Origin: Planctomycetota bacterium
GTDB lineage: Bacteria > Planctomycetota > Phycisphaerae > WQYP01
Assembly (NCBI GenBank): GCA_021831565.1
Contig: JAKBMM010000006.1
Span: forward strand, 1 to 64,000
Length of the DNA stretch: 64,000 nucleotides
Direction of reading: 5' to 3'
Part shown: in pieces, positions 16,060 to 24,760 of the stretch
How positions within the stretch are numbered: position 1 is the first letter of the stretch
Layout: every line of letters starts with the position of its first letter
Position numbers and translations under genes: made by a program
Notes under the pieces: generated by a model
Database searches by the model: none
Told to the model about the DNA's origin: nothing
What the model saw: the letters and a program-made list of their open reading frames with translations, nothing else

Positions 16060-17418
16060 TTATTTTCCAATACAGAAACTGCCGAAGATTCGCCCCAGCA
16101 CGTCGTCGGCGGTGATGGTTCCGGAAATAGAGCCCAGAGCGTCCAACGCCGCGCGGAGATCTCCGGCCACCAGTTCCGGGAAACGCTCCGCGCCGGCGTT
16201 GCGCGTCATAGCGAAGCCGCGCCGCAACGCCGCGGCGGCCTGCTCCAGCGAGTGTCGATGTCGCGCATTGAGAGTCAAAGACTCCTCGGCCAGGGAAGAT
16301 TCTTCTTTGCACCGGCGGCCGATCAGGCGTAACAAGTCGGCCAAATTTTCGCCGGTACGCGCCGAAACCGCCACGAACTCCAGCCCGGTCTCCCGCGGCG
16401 CAGCGCCAAGTCCACCCGGAATATCCATTTTGTTTCGGACCAGTATTTTCCACGCGCTGCTATCGGAGACTTCCTCCAGGAGCCGCTGCACCGAATCAGG
16501 CGCGTCCCGTTCGTCGATAACCAGCAGCACCCCGTCCGCCGCCAGCAGGGCGTGTCGTCGCGCTTGATTCATCCGAAGCGTCAGCTCCCGGCCCTGAGCC
16601 TCCACACCCGCCGCATCCAGCAAGCGAACCGGACCATCGGGTGTAGGCGCGGTCACCGCCAGAGAATCGCGGGTGGCGCCGGCTTGGGGGGAAACAATCG
16701 CCCTCTCCTGACCGCTCAGGGCGTTGAGCAACGAACTTTTCCCCACATTGGGCCGGCCCAGCAGCACCACCGTCGGCAGCGTATCAAGCGATTCCCAGCG
16801 CAGGGCATGATCGCGAAGTTCTGCGATGTCCCGGAGCATGTCCGAAATCCGCCGGCATAAATCTTCGGACCCAATAAGCGATATTTCCGGCTCATCGCTG
16901 AAATCAATTCCCGCTTCCACTAAAGCCAGTAAATCGGCCAAGCTCTCGCTCTGCCGCTTCGTCCACCGATGCAGCGCCCCTTCCCGCAGGCCGGCTGCGG
17001 CGCGCAACTGGCGGGCATTCCGCGCCGCAATGGTGGCGGCAATTCCTTCCGCCTCGGTCAGATCGCATTTCCCATTGAGAAATGCCCGGGCCGAAAATTC
17101 ACCCGCTTGCGCCTGCCGGGCGCCGGCCGCGAGCAGGGTCTGCAGAACCATATTGAGCAACGGCGGCGATCCCGGCAGATGGAGTTCGAGCATGTCCTGG
17201 CCGGTGAAGCTGCGCGGCGCACGAAAGAAAATCAGGCCCGCCGGTACCGGTGGGTGGGGAAGTAATATATCGCGCCAGTGGTGCGATATCGGTTCAAAAT
17301 CGGCGCGCAATATTTTTTGGGCCAGCAGCCAAGTCTCCGGCCCGGAAATGCGCACAATTCCACGCCATCCCCTTCCCGGTGGTGAACTGATTGCCGCGAT
17401 GGTGTCCGCCGTATTCAT
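16060..17418 (-). CDS. mnmE: tRNA uridine-5-carboxymethylaminomethyl modification GTPase
   Basis: MnmE, with MnmG, modifies the wobble uridine of certain tRNAs. The N-terminal folate-binding domain starts MNTADTIAAISSPPGRGWRGIVRISG. The G domain (about residues 210-375) carries GRPNVGKSS (G1), GATRDS (G2), DAAG (G3) and NKMD (G4). The C-terminus ends FGSFCIGK with the catalytic Cys of the FCIGK motif. Length (452) is normal. There is no Shine-Dalgarno; instead a -10-like TAAACT ends six bases before the ATG, suggesting a leaderless mRNA. mnmG is not in the window. Confidence 0.95.
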   Translation of the reverse strand: MNTADTIAAISSPPGRGWRGIVRISGPETWLLAQKILRADFEPISHHWRDILLPHPPVPAGLIFFRAPRSFTGQDMLELHLPGSPPLLNMVLQTLLAAGARQAQAGEFSARAFLNGKCDLTEAEGIAATIAARNARQLRAAAGLREGALHRWTKRQSESLADLLALVEAGIDFSDEPEISLIGSEDLCRRISDMLRDIAELRDHALRWESLDTLPTVVLLGRPNVGKSSLLNALSGQERAIVSPQAGATRDSLAVTAPTPDGPVRLLDAAGVEAQGRELTLRMNQARRHALLAADGVLLVIDERDAPDSVQRLLEEVSDSSAWKILVRNKMDIPGGLGAAPRETGLEFVAVSARTGENLADLLRLIGRRCKEESSLAEESLTLNARHRHSLEQAAAALRRGFAMTRNAGAERFPELVAGDLRAALDALGSISGTITADDVLGRIFGSFCIGK

Positions 17419-17517
17419 GCCGCCAGTTTAGAGCTTGCGGGAGATGATATCGAGATCGCTATCTTCTCACGCACGCACCGCCCCCGGCGCGCGGTGGAAA
17501 AAGCCCGTTCGGCAATG

Positions 17518-18003
17518 TCATTTTCCCGCTCCGGCAGCGCGTATGAATCTCAATGTTTGCCGCCGGTTCATGGTCCAGGCGACCCGGCGCAGCGCCCCCG
17601 TTGCACTGACGATCAGTATGGTGGGCAGAGCCAGGACTTTATACCGCCGCACCAGCCGTTTTCCGGCGGGTGTATCAACATCGGCGCGCAGCGGTATGAA
17701 ACGCCGATGCACCGCGCGGTCCACCTTTTGGTCCGACCAAACGTCGCGCTCCATCCGGCGGCACGGCGTACACCATGCGGCGTAAAAATCGATCAGAATC
17801 CGCCGCTTCTGATTTTTCGCTCGCCGCGCGGCGGTCTGAAAATCCGTCAGCCAGCCCATGCGGTCCACCGGTGATTTCCAACCCACCGTCGAACGCAACA
17901 CGGATCGCCAAAAGGAGAGGTTCGCCATGGTCAGCCCCAGGATAAACAGCGCCAGCACCACCAGGGAAACTTTCCACTTTCCGCGCCGCTGATTGGTTGA
18001 CAT
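17518..18003 (-). CDS. membrane-anchored thioredoxin-like protein
   Basis: A cytoplasmic start (MSTNQRRGKWK) and one transmembrane helix (VSLVVLALFILGLTMANLSFW) place a thioredoxin domain in the periplasm. The domain shows RILIDFYAAWCTPCRRMERDVW with the WCxPC redox motif, and LALPTILIVSATG with the cis-Pro. It resembles DsbD C-terminal domains and DUF255/TlpA-type reductases, so a role in periplasmic disulfide reduction or metal-protein maturation is likely; the partner is unknown. The ATG at 18003 has GGAG nine bases upstream. It follows the DedA-PAP2 gene by 73 bases on the same strand and may share its transcript. Confidence 0.82.
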   Translation of the reverse strand: MSTNQRRGKWKVSLVVLALFILGLTMANLSFWRSVLRSTVGWKSPVDRMGWLTDFQTAARRAKNQKRRILIDFYAAWCTPCRRMERDVWSDQKVDRAVHRRFIPLRADVDTPAGKRLVRRYKVLALPTILIVSATGALRRVAWTMNRRQTLRFIRAAGAGK

Positions 18004-18076
18004 TGGCGTATGCTCCAGTCCGACTATAATATGGATCGTACAATATCTATCTGAAACGGCATAATATAGGGAGGGG

Positions 18077-19486
18077 CTAGTCAAGTTCGCCGGGAGTCTG
18101 CTTGGCCGAAAGGCCGTGAACGGTTACCAACCGGTCGCGGCGGAACTTTTCCAGAGCCGTAAAACAAAGTGTCAGCCAAGCCAAGCCACCCGTGTAAGCG
18201 CCGAGCACGTCGCTCAGGTAATGAACTCCCAGCGCCACACGAGCCAATCCAACGAGTAAAATCAACGTCACGGATAGTAAGATTGCCAAAACGCGCCAAC
18301 GCCAGGCCTTGAACTTGCCTGCGGCGAAAAACGCCAGCAAGCCATAAAACAAAGTCGCCGCCGAGGCGTGGCCGCATGGAATACTAAAGCTGCTGAGCGC
18401 CTGAACCGCTTGGACGAAATCGGGTTGCCGGTGTTGGAAAGCACTTTTGAAAAGCAGGTTCGCCACTAACCCGCCCGGGACCGTCAAAGCCACGGCAACC
18501 AGCCGATACCATTCCTTTCGCCAGAGCAGCAACAGAGTAAAAACCAAGATGGCCGGACCAATGACGACCAGGGATCCAAAGCAACTGATCATCCGCGCCA
18601 CCGCATCTGTTGGGATGGTGGCGTGCGCTCGGAGCCACAGGCTCACGCCCCGGTCGATTTTGGTCAATGGCTCTCCCTTGAGAATATTGTTGACAATTTC
18701 TCCAAAAATCCAGGAAGCAAGAACGAGAAATGCGAATCCGAGAGTCAGATGAAGAGCGATATATTCCTGCGGTGTAAAACGTGCCGCCAGAAACTGAATT
18801 GGCCGGGCAAACCGGCGTCGAAAATCCGCCAGGCGCGGACGTTGAAGAAGAGCCTGCCAGCCGCCTCTGATTTCCGCTTCATGCCGACTCACCCACCGTC
18901 CAAGCCAGGCCAGCCCGATGACCAGAGCCAGCGCGCCGCCGGTAATCGCGCTGGCGCGGCCAATCCAATGTTCCGCCACTTTCCAGCTTTCGCCCAGGCC
19001 GTAACCCACCAGCACAAAGGTGGCGGCCCAGAGAATACAGCCCATGGTGTTGTAAAATAAAAAACGCAAATAGCGCATCTGCGACGAACCGGCCATAAAT
19101 GGCATAAGAGAGCGCAGCAGATGGAGAAAGTGGCTGGCGAAAACACTTTTCCCGCCGTGGCTCGCCAGAAATCCCTGGACGCGCTGGAGCTTCTCTTCAT
19201 TCAGCCCCGCCCAGCGTCCATGCCGCAACAGCCAGGCGGTCCCGACCCGCCGGCCTAATTCGTAGCCGATGCTGTCGCCGACGATTGCCCCCGCAGCAAC
19301 GGTGATGATCAGCGCCTTGAGATCGAACAGCCCCTGACCCGCAAGGAAGCCGCTGGCCAGCACCAACGTTTCGCCGGGCATGAATAGTCCGAGAAAAGCC
19401 TGGCATTCCAGCGCCACGACGACAAATATGATAAGATAACTTCCTTGCCCTAGGCGTTCCGTGAGCTTGACCAGATCATCTATCAT
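18077..19486 (-). CDS. DedA family-PAP2 phosphatase fusion protein
   Basis: This is an integral membrane protein. The N-terminal half (residues about 1-205) is a DedA/SNARE-associated domain, with LFMPGETLVLASGFLAGQG, GAIVGDSIGYELGRRVG and SLMPFMAGSSQMRY; DedA proteins are linked to undecaprenyl-phosphate or phospholipid translocation. The C-terminal half is PAP2-like, with KSAFQHRQPD, IPCGHAS and ARVALGVHYLSDVLG. Two PAP2 motif positions deviate: the usual KX6RP ends QP, and PSGH reads PCGH. The core His and the GxHxxxDV motif remain, so phosphatase activity is uncertain. The start is ambiguous: ATG 19486 (used) or GTG 19522; neither has a clear Shine-Dalgarno. Confidence 0.82.
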   Translation of the reverse strand: MIDDLVKLTERLGQGSYLIIFVVVALECQAFLGLFMPGETLVLASGFLAGQGLFDLKALIITVAAGAIVGDSIGYELGRRVGTAWLLRHGRWAGLNEEKLQRVQGFLASHGGKSVFASHFLHLLRSLMPFMAGSSQMRYLRFLFYNTMGCILWAATFVLVGYGLGESWKVAEHWIGRASAITGGALALVIGLAWLGRWVSRHEAEIRGGWQALLQRPRLADFRRRFARPIQFLAARFTPQEYIALHLTLGFAFLVLASWIFGEIVNNILKGEPLTKIDRGVSLWLRAHATIPTDAVARMISCFGSLVVIGPAILVFTLLLLWRKEWYRLVAVALTVPGGLVANLLFKSAFQHRQPDFVQAVQALSSFSIPCGHASAATLFYGLLAFFAAGKFKAWRWRVLAILLSVTLILLVGLARVALGVHYLSDVLGAYTGGLAWLTLCFTALEKFRRDRLVTVHGLSAKQTPGELD

Positions 19487-19659
19487 CAGATCGCCGACGC
19501 CTGCGATGGAACATGCCGCCACGAATAATGGTTTTCCATTTCATTGTGCGCCGGGTGGAGGCGCCCGTCAATCCAAGATGTATGGTGTATGGTGTGATTT
19601 TTAGAGCCGCGGGATATAAACTGGCTAAGCGGGTGGCGGACGTCTAGGATGTTCGCGAA

Positions 19660-19733
19660 GCGCCCGTAGCGCAATTGGATAGAGCACGTGGCTTCGAACC
19701 ACGGGGTTGCAGGTTCGAGTCCTGCCGGGCGCA
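19660..19733 (+). tRNA. tRNA-Arg (UCG)
   Basis: The cloverleaf is complete: acceptor GCGCCCG/CGGGCGC with A discriminator, anticodon stem CGTGG/CCACG around loop CTTCGAA (anticodon UCG, reading CGA), and T-arm GCAGG-TTCGAGT-CCTGC. No CCA is encoded. The acyltransferase ATG begins only 11 bases after the tRNA end, so the two could share a primary transcript. Confidence 0.95.
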
Positions 19734-19744
19734 GTTGGGAACCC

Positions 19745-20671
19745 ATGAAAAAGCAGTCGCCCACCCTGGATTTGACGACTTATCTGGCGGCCCGCTGGGC
19801 CGCGATGATGCTCGGCATTTTTCCGGTTAACGCCAACTTGCGCACCGCGCGGACGTTTGGTTCGCTGCTTTGGACTCTGGACGGCAAACACCGGGCCAGA
19901 GCGATCGAAAATCTCAGCCGGAGCTTTCCCGAACTGCCGCGCGACCAGATCGAAAGGATCGGACGGCAATCCATCGAGCACTTCTGTGAACTGGCGATGG
20001 ATGTGCTTTTCACCACGCGCATTATCAACGTGGAAACGTGGCACCGATACGTGCATCTGAATAACATGCGAGCAGCCCTGAACGTCGCCCTGCGGGGAGG
20101 CGGGGCCATTGTGCTCACCGGCCATTACGGCAATTGGGAGATTCTGGGCTTTACGCTCGCGACGCTGGGATTTCGCACCTACAGCATCGCCCGACCGATC
20201 GACAATCCCCACATCGATTCCTGGCTTCTGGGAGTGCGGGAAAAGCGGGGACAGATCATTTTGTCCAAGCGGGGCGTCACCACCACCGCGCAGGAAGTGC
20301 TCCAGAACAAGGGAATTCTCGGATTCATCGCCGATCAGAACGCGGGACCCAAGGGCCTGTTCGTACCGTTTTTCGGCCGATTGGCCAGCACCTACAAAAG
20401 CATCGGGTTGTTGGCGATTCAATACCGTGTGCCGGTGATAATCGGCTACGCCCGGCGGCGCGGCGACCGTTTTGAATTCGACCTGGGCGTGACGGACATC
20501 ATCCAGCCGGAAGATTGGGACGGGCAACCGGACGAGTTGCGGTATATCACCGAGCGCTATACGCGGGCGATTGAAACGTTCGTTCGCGAAGATCCGTCGC
20601 AATATCTATGGATTCACCGGCGGTGGAAGACGCGCCCGAAATGGGAAACGCCGCCGGCGTTGTCTGCATAA
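19745..20671 (+). CDS. LpxL/HtrB-family lipid acyltransferase
   Basis: This is a lysophospholipid/lipid A acyltransferase-like enzyme that would add acyl chains to a lipid A or glycolipid precursor at the inner membrane. Residues about 118-126 (VLTGHYGNWE) carry the HX4E catalytic motif, and FIADQNAGPKGLFVPFFG is the second conserved block; QYLWIHRRWKTRP near the end is also typical. At 308 residues it has normal length. The ATG at 19745 has GGGAA five bases upstream. It lies 11 bases after tRNA-Arg and is followed by dnaX. The acyl donor and substrate are unknown; lipid A is inferred from the family. Confidence 0.88.
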   Translation: MKKQSPTLDLTTYLAARWAAMMLGIFPVNANLRTARTFGSLLWTLDGKHRARAIENLSRSFPELPRDQIERIGRQSIEHFCELAMDVLFTTRIINVETWHRYVHLNNMRAALNVALRGGGAIVLTGHYGNWEILGFTLATLGFRTYSIARPIDNPHIDSWLLGVREKRGQIILSKRGVTTTAQEVLQNKGILGFIADQNAGPKGLFVPFFGRLASTYKSIGLLAIQYRVPVIIGYARRRGDRFEFDLGVTDIIQPEDWDGQPDELRYITERYTRAIETFVREDPSQYLWIHRRWKTRPKWETPPALSA

Positions 20672-20734
20672 CGCCCCGCCATCGATCACGGCGCGGCTCT
20701 GGCCGCGGGACGGACTCAAAGTTATAGTGTTCGC

Positions 20735-22495
20735 ATGTCCGATGGATACACAGTGCTGGCGCGGCGCTACCGGTCGCTGAATTTCGACGAATTGATCGGT
20801 CAGGAAGCTATCGCCCAGACGCTCAAAAACGCCGTGGCGGGGAAGCGGCTGGCCCATGCCTTTCTCTTTACCGGCACGCGGGGGGTGGGAAAAACGTCCT
20901 CGGCCCGCATTCTGGCCAAGGCGATCAACTGTCCTAAAACCAGCGCGGGAGAGCCTTGCTGTACTTGTTCGACCTGTCTGGCCATCGGTCGCGGCGAGGA
21001 TATCGATGTCATTGAAATTGATGGAGCCTCGAATAACGGCGTAGAGCAGATACGCGACCTGCGCCAGAACGCGGGCGTCATGCCGAGCCGTTCGCCCTAT
21101 AAAATTTACATCATCGACGAAGTTCACATGCTCTCAACGCCGGCGTTCAATGCCCTGCTCAAGACACTGGAGGAACCCCCGGCCCATGTAAAGTTCATCT
21201 TCGCCACCACCGACGTTCACAAGGTTCCGCCGACGATTCTGAGCCGTTGCCAGCGGTATGACTTTAAGAGCATCCCCACGGTCCGCATCGCCGGGCATTT
21301 GGGAAAAATTTGCGAACAAGAAAAGGTCCGGGCCGAACCGGCGGCCCTGCATCGTATCGCTCTGCTGGCTTTCGGATCGATGCGCGACGCGCTTTCGCTG
21401 CTGGATCGCGTCCTGTCACTGGGGGCGGGGCACATCACCGAAACGTTGCTGGATGAATTGCTCGGTAAGCCATCCGTGGCGGCTCTGGCCGGCCTGGTGG
21501 GGGCCATGGCCGATGGCGACGCGGCCCTGGCTCTGCGGCTGATACACGCCATGCTCGCCGAGGGCATGGCTCCCGAACAGGCGTTGGCGGAGTTGATGGA
21601 ATTCTTTCGCAATCTGATGATTCTCCGCGTGTGCGGCGACAAGACCGATCTGCTGGACGTGCCGGCGGAATGGCGCGGGATGCTCTCGAAACTGGCCCCG
21701 CACTTTGACCCGCCCACGCTGGTGCATCACATCGCCCTGGGTGATCAGACGCTGCGCTCCCTGCGCGGCAGCACCATGCAGCGTCCGCTTTTCGACGCCC
21801 TGATTGTTCGCCTGGCCCTCTCGCCACAGTTCACCTCGCTGCGGGAAACATTGGAAAATATTCCACCGGCGGGCGAACCGATCGCCCCGCAAAAAAAAAA
21901 TGAATCCGTGATGGCCCGGCCGAAAGCAATCCCCGCCACGCCCGCCCCGGCGTTTTCCAGCGCAGTGGCGCCGCCCCCGGTTTACCAACCGTCCCGCGAA
22001 GAGCCGCCGACGCCGCTTCACGAGTCGGTTGAGGTACAAGCCCCCGGCGGCCATTTGGAAACGCTTTGGGAAAAGGTGGAGAAACATTTACTGGAAAACA
22101 AAGGTGCCGTCATTGTAAAGATGCTCGGCGGGCGTGCCCGGTTGAGCCATCTGGATGCCGCCGCCGGGACAGCTCAGCTCGCAGTGCCGGCTCGGCTGGT
22201 AAACATGGGCGCCGGCGAGAAATATCGGCAATCACTGGAGGCGGCATTGGGGGCTGTTGTGGGCCGACCGATTCGCCTGCGGATCATTCCGGCGCCTGGC
22301 GAGCAAGGCCGCCCGGCGGAAATGGAATCGCCGCCAAACACCGCGGCTCCTGTTCCCGTGGCGCGCCGGGTGGCGCCGCCGGAATTGATTCGCCGCGCCC
22401 AGGCCATTCCCACCGTGCGGAGGTTGATCGATCAATTCGGCGCCCAGGTGGTGGATGTCGAAAGTCCGGCTGCTGATCCGCCGGGTGAATCCTGA
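20735..22495 (+). CDS. dnaX: DNA polymerase III subunit gamma/tau
   Basis: This is the clamp-loader ATPase. Residues about 10-370 hold the AAA+ domains: GTRGVGKTSSAR (Walker A), the zinc cysteines in CPKTSAGEPCCTCSTC, IIDEVHML (Walker B) and LSRCQRYDF (sensor 1). A Pro-rich linker and a C-terminal tau region follow, for 586 residues in all. In the linker lies a run of ten A (21891-21900). A +1A or -1 shift gives TGA at 21901 and the other frame gives TGA at 21909, so slippage would yield a 389-residue gamma form containing just domains I-III. TATAGT ends six bases before the ATG with no Shine-Dalgarno, suggesting a leaderless start. recR follows. Confidence 0.95.
   Translation: MSDGYTVLARRYRSLNFDELIGQEAIAQTLKNAVAGKRLAHAFLFTGTRGVGKTSSARILAKAINCPKTSAGEPCCTCSTCLAIGRGEDIDVIEIDGASNNGVEQIRDLRQNAGVMPSRSPYKIYIIDEVHMLSTPAFNALLKTLEEPPAHVKFIFATTDVHKVPPTILSRCQRYDFKSIPTVRIAGHLGKICEQEKVRAEPAALHRIALLAFGSMRDALSLLDRVLSLGAGHITETLLDELLGKPSVAALAGLVGAMADGDAALALRLIHAMLAEGMAPEQALAELMEFFRNLMILRVCGDKTDLLDVPAEWRGMLSKLAPHFDPPTLVHHIALGDQTLRSLRGSTMQRPLFDALIVRLALSPQFTSLRETLENIPPAGEPIAPQKKNESVMARPKAIPATPAPAFSSAVAPPPVYQPSREEPPTPLHESVEVQAPGGHLETLWEKVEKHLLENKGAVIVKMLGGRARLSHLDAAAGTAQLAVPARLVNMGAGEKYRQSLEAALGAVVGRPIRLRIIPAPGEQGRPAEMESPPNTAAPVPVARRVAPPELIRRAQAIPTVRRLIDQFGAQVVDVESPAADPPGES
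21891..21911 (+). promoter_or_regulatory. candidate slippage site in dnaX (A10 run with two out-of-frame stops)
   Basis: Ten consecutive A are read CAA AAA AAA AAT in frame 0. Frame -1 meets TGA at 21901-21903; frame +1 meets TGA at 21909-21911. The position is directly after clamp-loader domain III. Confidence 0.6.
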
Positions 22496-22596
22496 TAGGC
22501 CGCGGAACGGCGCGATCGCCCGTCTTTCCCAGGCGGTCGAAAAAACCGTGAACACCCGCGGCCGTTGTTCCGGCAAATGTGAAGAAAGCTCGGTTT

Positions 22597-23226
22597 ATGG
22601 GCGACTCCAAGGCGGGTTACAGTACTCTGGTACGGCGGCTCATGGAACTGTTCGGACGCCTGCCGGGAGTTGGCGCCCGCTCGGCCGAACGAATGGTGTT
22701 TCACATTCTCAAGAGCAGCCCGGAAGAAGCTCTGGCTCTGGCGGACGCCATCCGAGCCGTTAAGGAGCGGGTGCGTCACTGCCAAATATGCTTCCATCTG
22801 ACGGAGAACGATCCCTGTGAAATTTGCGCCGATGCCACGCGCGATCATGGCGTGATTTGCGTGGTGGAGCAGTCCAAGGATCTTTTCCAGATCGAAGCGA
22901 CGGGCGCATACCACGGCGTATATCACGTTCTACTGGGTCGCCTGGCGCCACTGGAGGGAATCGGGCCGGAAAATCTCACGGTCGACGCCCTGCTGGAGCG
23001 GCTGCGGCGGCGCGATGAAAGGGGCGAACCGGCGGCGCGGGAAGTCATCCTGGCGACCAACCCCACCATGGAAGGCGACGGCACCGCGCTGTACCTGCAA
23101 AGCCGGCTGCGGGAAACCGGCGTTACCGTCACGCGCCTGGCGCGCGGTCTGCCCGCGGGGGCGCAGATCGAACACTCCAACAAAGCCATTCTCTCCGACG
23201 CTTTGACTTGGCGCACGCGGATGTAA
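22597..23226 (+). CDS. recR: recombination protein RecR
   Basis: RecR works with RecO/RecF to load RecA at gaps. The product shows an N-terminal helix-hairpin-helix (LFGRLPGVGARSAERMVFHIL), a four-Cys zinc finger (CQICFHLTENDPCEIC) and a Toprim domain (VICVVEQSKDL, then EVILATNPTMEGDGTALYL). Length is about 209 residues, close to the usual 200. The ATG at 22597 is preferred; a GTG at 22579 is also possible and neither ribosome-binding site is strong. It follows dnaX by about 100 bases. The ybaB gene that often sits between dnaX and recR is absent here. Confidence 0.94.
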   Translation: MGDSKAGYSTLVRRLMELFGRLPGVGARSAERMVFHILKSSPEEALALADAIRAVKERVRHCQICFHLTENDPCEICADATRDHGVICVVEQSKDLFQIEATGAYHGVYHVLLGRLAPLEGIGPENLTVDALLERLRRRDERGEPAAREVILATNPTMEGDGTALYLQSRLRETGVTVTRLARGLPAGAQIEHSNKAILSDALTWRTRM

Positions 23227-23319
23227 TTTATATAATGTCACATAATAGTAGTTTTATATATATGTCGTGCGTGTTTCTTCGCTTTCCGCCGGCGCTCGGG
23301 AGGCGGACCAGGCCCGGGA

Positions 23320-24477
23320 TCATTTTTTTAACTCCGGATCATGATAATCAGGATCCAGCAGGTATACCGGATACGCCACCAGTTCCCGCAACAGCGCGTA
23401 GGGATTGGTCTGGCGCCATTGGCGGGAAACGCTCGGCGCCGTCCAGGCGCGCACGCCGAGTTGGGCGAACGCCAGCCGTATTCGCGGAAGGTGATAGTCC
23501 GAACTCACCGCCACCACCGTTTTCCAGCGGCGCCGGCGCATCAGGTTCACGGCGTCGTACACGCTGGTGCGGGTATTATCGCCGTGAAAATCCTTGATCA
23601 GATTCCGGGCTGGAACTCCCGCGGCCCGGCACAGGTTGTACATCGCCAGGGTTTCATTTTGCCGCGGATCGCCGGCGCCATGGGGCGCTCTTCCACTGAG
23701 CATCAGGTAGCGCACCCGCCGGCGTTCATAGAGCCCAATGGCCGCCAGCGTGCGATTCTCCATGGTTCGCCCGCAAACGTCGTGCGGCAGCACGGCGTTA
23801 CCGAAAACCACCGCCAGGTCGGCCCGCATGTTCTTCGGCGGCGGGTTGGACCGGAAGGCAAAGCCAAATATCCACACCATCAGCAGGATGACGCATCCCT
23901 CCGCCGCCTGATCATACCAGGCGTGTGGTGGTATCAACCGGCAGTACTTGACCGGCGGCGGCAGCAGCGATTCCGGCTTCGCCGCGAGTATTCGCCCCGG
24001 CCATTGGCCCATCCATGCCGCCAGAACCAGCAGCACCGGTAAACACATCGGTATGAAGAACGCCAGGTCGCCGTCCCGTTGGTTCCATATTTCGTAATAG
24101 GTAACCGTGTTCAGAAACAATACCAGCATGATCAACCATGACGGCAGCAGCAGCAGGCGGTTCCATCGCAATCGCCGCCGCAGCCGCTCCGGCGTGATCG
24201 GCCCGCGCCGGGGAAAATCCACGCGCCGCGCCACCGCCAGCGCCATCAGCGACGCCAGCCACAATCCCGGCAGGAAAGTCTGCATCGACCCGCCGGCGAA
24301 ACGCAGATCGATCCAACGCCAGCTCTGTCCGGTCAGGATACTTACACCCGCGCCCCAGTAAACCAATTCGTCAAGAAGGCGCAGCGCGAAACCCGCCTTC
24401 GGCCAGGCGGCGGAAGGGACCGAACCGCCGGCCTGGTGGGAGGCGGCCCGGCTCGTATGGATTCTTTTCATATCCAT
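23320..24477 (-). CDS. YdcF/ElyC-family (DUF218) membrane protein
   Basis: The N-terminal 210 residues contain about four transmembrane helices (e.g. MQTFLPGLWLASLMALAVA and LLLPSWLIMLVLFL). The C-terminal part is a DUF218 domain: DLAVVFGNAV, GRTMENRTLAAIGLYERRRVRYLMLSGR, NETLAMYNLCRAAGVP, NTRTSVYDAV and VSSDYHLPRIRLAFAQLGV. Related proteins such as SanA and ElyC affect envelope integrity and peptidoglycan or undecaprenyl metabolism, but the reaction is unknown. The start is placed at an ATG (24477) shortly after a TATAAT; a second ATG lies six bases on, and a longer upstream frame seems untranslated. The gene is divergent from the potassium channel. Confidence 0.78.
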   Translation of the reverse strand: MDMKRIHTSRAASHQAGGSVPSAAWPKAGFALRLLDELVYWGAGVSILTGQSWRWIDLRFAGGSMQTFLPGLWLASLMALAVARRVDFPRRGPITPERLRRRLRWNRLLLLPSWLIMLVLFLNTVTYYEIWNQRDGDLAFFIPMCLPVLLVLAAWMGQWPGRILAAKPESLLPPPVKYCRLIPPHAWYDQAAEGCVILLMVWIFGFAFRSNPPPKNMRADLAVVFGNAVLPHDVCGRTMENRTLAAIGLYERRRVRYLMLSGRAPHGAGDPRQNETLAMYNLCRAAGVPARNLIKDFHGDNTRTSVYDAVNLMRRRRWKTVVAVSSDYHLPRIRLAFAQLGVRAWTAPSVSRQWRQTNPYALLRELVAYPVYLLDPDYHDPELKK

Positions 24478-24760
24478 AGGCTTGCTTCCATTATACAATA
24501 TATGAAATATGACCGCCGGAGTCGTGCGGGGATCATAGCCGGACGATTCTTCATTCCTTCTACTATCGCATGGACGGTCGGGGGGTTCAAACATCGTATG
24601 GCGTCGGCGCTTCGCCACATGCTCGCTAGTGCTCTGTGAGCCATCCGCAACGGCTGGCGGGATTGGTCCGGCGTCATCCCCGCCGGGGGGTACGTGGCGA
24701 TATCCGGCGGTTTAAAATACGATGTTTTCTGAAATTTAAGCTCCTTCGGAAAGGTTCTAA

